Part shown: positions 60,301 to 64,000 of the stretch, piece after piece
Position numbering within the stretch: the first letter of the stretch is position 1
Layout: each line of letters starts with the position of its first letter
NCBI GenBank assembly: GCA_019671005.1
Contig: CM033741.1
Location: 620,001 to 684,000 of the forward strand
Direction of reading: 5' to 3'
DNA length: 64,000 nt
Source of the DNA: Hibiscus mutabilis
Taxonomy: Eukaryota; Streptophyta; Magnoliopsida; Malvales; Malvaceae
Notes under the pieces: generated by a model
What the model saw: only the letters and a program-made list of their open reading frames with translations
Databases searched by the model: none
Told to the model about the DNA's origin: nothing
Made by a program: the position numbers and the translations under genes

Positions 60301-60527
60301 ACCACAGAAGAATTTACCAAGTTGGGACAACAAGGAATGTTTACTGGACTGTATATAAACACCACACAAAAAAATAGAACACAGACCATAAGAAAATGCA
60401 GCTATAAAAAAGTTTTAAAAAGCACCAGACTTTTGAGGGTACTTACTCTTGCAACCTCATCAGCATTGATGAGAACAAACTCATTCCTGTTGTGAGAACC
60501 AGCAACGAGTCTTCCTTTGGTGTCCAT
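54303..60527 (-). CDS. CESA6: Cellulose synthase catalytic subunit, CESA6 type
   Basis: A plasma-membrane enzyme that polymerises UDP-glucose into beta-1,4-glucan; CESA6-type subunits work in primary-wall rosettes. Fourteen exons (minus): 60527-60447, 60098-59903, 59800-59566, 59477-59375, 59232-59064, 58546-58281, 58105-57760, 57458-57321, 57208-57083, 56953-56741, 56645-56378, 56194-55998, 55887-55537, 54884-54303. All borders are GT/AG. The start MDTKGRLVAGSHNRNEF and the RING zinc finger (CQICGDEIELSVDGEPFVAC, from residue 39) mark the CESA6/2/5/9 clade. Catalytic motifs are kept: DDG (about 404-406), DCD (571-573), TED (789-791), QVLRW (829-833). The class-specific region has a Cys/Lys-rich patch. 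The end is LEVCGLNCD. The length would be 1,090 residues, but one base is missing in exon 3 (plus 59627-59629, CCC for CCCC) and one in exon 6 (near 58446, inside transmembrane helix 1). No other lesion was seen. It is either a very young pseudogene or holds assembly errors. It faces the large gene tail to tail. Confidence 0.9.
57055..57074. repeat. (GA)n microsatellite in CESA intron
   Basis: A run of GA repeats just after the donor side of the intron between exons 9 and 10 of the CESA gene. It is a probable length-variable site. Confidence 0.9.
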
Positions 60528-61060
60528 CTAGTTCCCAAACCCCAACAACAACAAAAACCCGAGGTTAAATAAAAGATTTAAAAGCAAGAGAACACACTTC
60601 AATGGAGCTATCTCTCTCTCTCCTTCATCACTCAAAACTCATAAAGATCCAAGCTTTACCCCCTCTTTGTCTCTCTGTTTCTCTCAGGCACCAATTACAA
60701 GGAAGAAGAAACCCACATTATAGAATGCACAAAAGCACACAGCTTTTAGAGAGAGAATCAAAGAAAGGTAGGGAACCAAATATAGAAAATACAGCTAGAA
60801 TTGTTTTTTGTCAAAAAAAATACAGCTAGAAATGAAAAAAAAACAAATAAATGTGATGCCAATTATTATAAAATATAAAACAAAATGTTATTATTATTAC
60901 TAATAAAGATAAATAAATAGTAGACTCTTTTGTTTTTGTGTGACTGTGCTTGTTTATCGATTGATTCTTTCCTTGACAGAGAAAGACAGAGTGACCCAAT
61001 TTTGTCAACAAGGGGGCTCTCTGTTATAAACAAATTCAATCAACAAAAAAAAAGTGAAAA
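60528..61060 (-). promoter_or_regulatory. CESA leader and proximal promoter region
   Basis: Upstream of the CESA ATG the sense strand is GA-rich (TCTCTCTCTC on plus near 60610), as is common in leaders of housekeeping and wall genes. An AT-rich stretch follows to 60950. No single TATA box could be chosen. Confidence 0.4.
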
Positions 61061-61100
61061 GCTTTGGGATCAAAAGCCTCTTAGTGATAAAATTCAACAC

Positions 61101-62460
61101 TAAACTGACATTTCATTTATGATTTTCATCTCAATTCTTTTGAAAGCAGAAAGCTTTTTGATACGTAAAAAAATAATTTCAACTTATAAAAAAAATTCTC
61201 TTTAACTCTTTTAACTTATAATTGTGGGATCCATGTTTCTCTCTTGGTGGGATTCAATTATTTTGCGTCACCGTGCCACGATGACGATGGGGTTTGACGG
61301 TGATGAAGGGTATTCTTTTTGTAATTCAACGTTTTTATATTTTAATAAAAACAATTTTGTTTGGTTTTTTCGTGGGAATAGAGATTTTTCTTTTTGTTCT
61401 GGAATAAAAAAAGTATATAAATTGAAAAGAAGAATGTAGAGACAAAAAAAGTAGGTGTACAATGATCGATTAAGAATAATAATCAATGGATCGAGCTTTA
61501 TAAAGTTTAAGTCAATTTAATTAATAATTGAATCTAACAAAAAATGATGGTTGGTATTTAAGTCCGATTGGGTAAATTCAAGTCCGATCTAATAAAATAT
61601 CTAATTTTTTAAATTTAAATTCGTTTGGATAGAATCAAATTAATTTTTTCTTTTTTTGAATTTTGGTATCTCAAACAAATATCTTTAAATAAAAAATGTT
61701 TTTCTTTGCACCATTGTAAGAGACTTTTAGTGATATTGTCTTCTTCTTTTTTTCTCTTTTTGATTCATTGTATTGTATTATCTTTCATGGTGATTAATAA
61801 AATTTAGATGTTATTATTAAAAAAATATAAATTATATTCTAGATTATATACGGATATAACAATTATAAATTCATAATAAACTTAAAATAAAATAATTTTA
61901 TTCTCAATATAAATTCTATAATATATATTATTTTATAATTATTTATAAATATTAGTTTAACAATCAATTATAATTATATGATAGAAGGTAAAAAAATAAT
62001 TTTATTTTCAAATTAATTTTTCCACCACAAACGCCATAAAATTCAGTTTTTTTTTTGTTTGAGTAAAAAATTACTTTTAAAATAATCAAAAATACTTAAT
62101 TTAAAAAAAAAACACTAAAAAATATTTTTTAAATTGCTAAAAGCAACAAAAAAAAAAGCCCTAAAACCACATTTCATTTATGATTTTCATCTCAATTCTT
62201 TTGAAAGCATAAAGCTTTTTGATACGCAAAAGTTGCTCAACTTTAAAAATAAATTCTCTTGCAACGGTTGTGGGATCCATGTTTTCTCGGGGACGATGGG
62301 GTTTGACGGTGATGAAGGGTATCTTTGTAATTCAACGTTTTCGGATTTTGATGAGCAATTTGTTTGGATTTTCGTGGAAACGAGAGATGTTTTTGACTTG
62401 TTTTGGGAATGAAAAGTATAAATTAAAAAGAAGGCAGAGACAAAGAAGGGATGTGTTGAA
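61101..62460. repeat. Diverged direct duplication upstream of CESA
   Basis: Copy A (about 61108-61445) and copy B (about 62168-62450) share, in order, CATTTCATTTATGATTTTCA, GAAAGC...AAAGCTTTTTGATACG, GTGGGATCCATGTTT, GATGGGGTTTGACGGTGATG, TGTAATTCAACGTTTT and AAGTATA(A)AATT. Copy B lacks about 40 bases found in A (the GGTGGGATTCAATTATTTTG part). About 700 bases of AT-rich DNA separate them. The short ORFs in both copies are not credible genes, although the shared reading (MGFDGDEGY) is curious. Confidence 0.75.
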
Positions 62461-62509
62461 TTGGATGATCCGTGAATGGGAAGTGCCAGTCAATCACATT
62501 CATTGATTT

Positions 62510-64000
62510 GGGGGGTAAATTTAATTGGAATATACTTTCCAAGTGGGAATTCACCCAATTGGCTTAATCCTTAGGGTTTATATTTGTATGGATTAGATGA
62601 ATACAAATTTTCTATTTTTTTCTATTTATGCTTTACATTAAAAAAATTTATAAATTATGGTTAATTTTTAAATTTAAGGTTTATAAATAGAATTTAAAAA
62701 ATTAGAAATATAGTATATTTTTAAAGTTTAGGATTTAAAACTTAAAAATAAAGTTTAAAATTTAATTTTTTAAATATTACGAGAAACACCAAAAGACATG
62801 ATTTTTGTTCTAATTTGATTTGAAGAACGTTTGGGAGACCAAAATGTACCGAGTTTCCACTGTACTCGGATACACTTAACTTACCATATTCAAGTTCTTT
62901 GAACTTAATTCTAGAACAATTGTTTTATTTACCTCTTTACTTACACTATTTGTAATAACTAAACTGTAATTATTTTACGTACAATTATTTGTAAAAATTT
63001 TGTTTCTACAAACACCTTAATTTTAAGTATTTTTTAAAAGAAAATAGAACCTCGTTAAAACCTCTTCATGCCTACACTCAAAAGAGATCGAATCCAAGCA
63101 TAGGAAATTAGGGGTTTAGTGGACGAGTTTTGAATTAGGGGTGTGGTTAAAAATTAGGTTTATAGGTTAAAGCCTAAATCACTTACCATATTATCGTAAA
63201 AACTAAATCATAGTCTCTAAATCCTAAATTCTAGCTATAAACCCTAAATTCTAAACCTTATCTCTAAACCATAAAACTATGACACTAATAGAAACTTTTC
63301 GTTTCTACTGCCAGAGCATTTGATATTTTCCCATAATCAAAAAGTTATATCATTGAGTTGTTTTTATTCGTTTTGTAAATGTTTTTTTACCATTCTTAAT
63401 ACAATTTTATAGCAATATCTGTTTAGTTTGTATTTCTTAAAAAATTCATATACATTTTACGGATAAAATTATTCTAACTCAAATTTTTAAGAGAATATCT
63501 TCATTTTTTTTATTGGATTCAAAGATTTTTAAAAGTAAGAAGTTTATTTTAAAAAATATCTATGTTTTTCTTAGCCAAATACATTGTTTAAGCACCGATA
63601 TAATTATCTCTAAAATGTTTTTAGATTTTATTTTTGTTCAAACCTATGGTATTGGTAGAAATTAATGTTGATAATATTGTCCATAGACTAACGTCAAAAA
63701 GCATATTCCTTTCATTGATTCTGTTAGTGTCGGCAGAGCTACATCTGCTCATGTTCATGTTCATGTATGTATATTTTAATAAAAAATAAATATTATATTA
63801 TATTTGTTTGAAGATAAATTTGTAAGAAAATTGATTAGATCTACTGATTGCTTATTCAACTTAATTAAATTTTATTTAATTTTTCAACATAATTAATTTT
63901 ATTCAGGGAACCATTTGTAGGTAAAAAAATGAATGGAACAATTTGCCCACTAACTTGTATTAGTAGTTTTTAAATAATTAAAGTAGATGTACCGATTGTT
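62510..64000. other. AT-rich intergenic DNA with MITE remnants
   Basis: TTTAGGATTTAA-like strings near 62660-62770 and a decayed MITE at about 63000-63335 (TTTTGTTTCTACAAACACC at the left, AAACTTTTCGTTTCTACTG at the right). No gene was seen to the window end. Confidence 0.45.

Noticed and set aside
60602..60829. 75-codon plus-strand ORF upstream of CESA
   Set aside because: Low-complexity CT-rich leader read backwards; no conserved features.
61224..62506. Similar small ORFs (MGFDGDEGY) in both upstream duplicates
   Set aside because: The frames diverge soon after the shared start and differ in length. The likeness is explained by the DNA duplication.
1..64000. tRNA, rRNA and CRISPR-like arrays
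   Set aside because: I saw no complete tRNA cloverleaf, no rRNA match and no spaced palindromic repeats. Only SINE-like tRNA relics are present.

Overview
The window looks like nuclear DNA of a dicot plant. It is AT-rich, full of small transposons, and its genes have many introns with ordinary plant GT/AG sites. The coding sequences look Malvaceae-like (cotton-type), but that is my impression and was not checked by a search. All identifications come from reading the sequence and from memory of protein families.

Layout. 1-6.5 kb: a solo LTR-like unit, a decayed LINE (RT, zinc-binding and RNase H parts, minus strand), SINE-like copies and a 2-kb Mutator-type TIR element carrying a nested MITE. 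7.06-8.31 kb: a TIR element with a near-perfect 9-bp target duplication that carries two spliced-type exons of an RRM gene (CID8-like), i.e. a Pack-MULE. 8.95-9.96 kb: a second TIR element carrying the start of a type-A response regulator. 10-12.3 kb: a cluster of MITEs with telomere-like cores. 12.6-14.3 kb: an ERF/AP2 transcription factor gene (minus) whose expected start codon reads ACG. 15-26 kb: mostly transposons, including two Mutator-type elements with perfect 9-bp target duplications and one hAT-like element. 26-28.3 kb: unrecognised. 28.3-30.8 kb: a ribosomal protein L3 pseudogene with a solo LTR inside an exon. 32.1-34.9 kb: a decayed LTR element that holds pieces of four unrelated host mRNAs. 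35.4-36.5 kb: an intact BTF3/NAC-beta gene (minus). 37.3-43.2 kb: transposon remnants. 43.6-53.4 kb: a very large plus-strand gene for an acidic repeat protein, with E2F and mitotic (MSA) promoter motifs and a PP1-docking-like motif. 54.3-60.5 kb: a 14-exon CESA6-type cellulose synthase (minus), tail-to-tail with the previous gene. 60.8-64 kb: its upstream region, with a diverged duplicated block.

Three points matter most. First, the window is rich in gene-fragment capture: two DNA elements and one retroelement carry host exons or cDNA pieces. Second, the large gene at 43.6-53.4 kb may be an undescribed mitotic protein built from duplicated exon modules. Third, the large gene and the CESA gene are otherwise well kept (splice sites, motifs, no substitution stops) but are broken only by single-base indels, mostly in short homopolymers. 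Assembly error should be excluded before calling either one a pseudogene.
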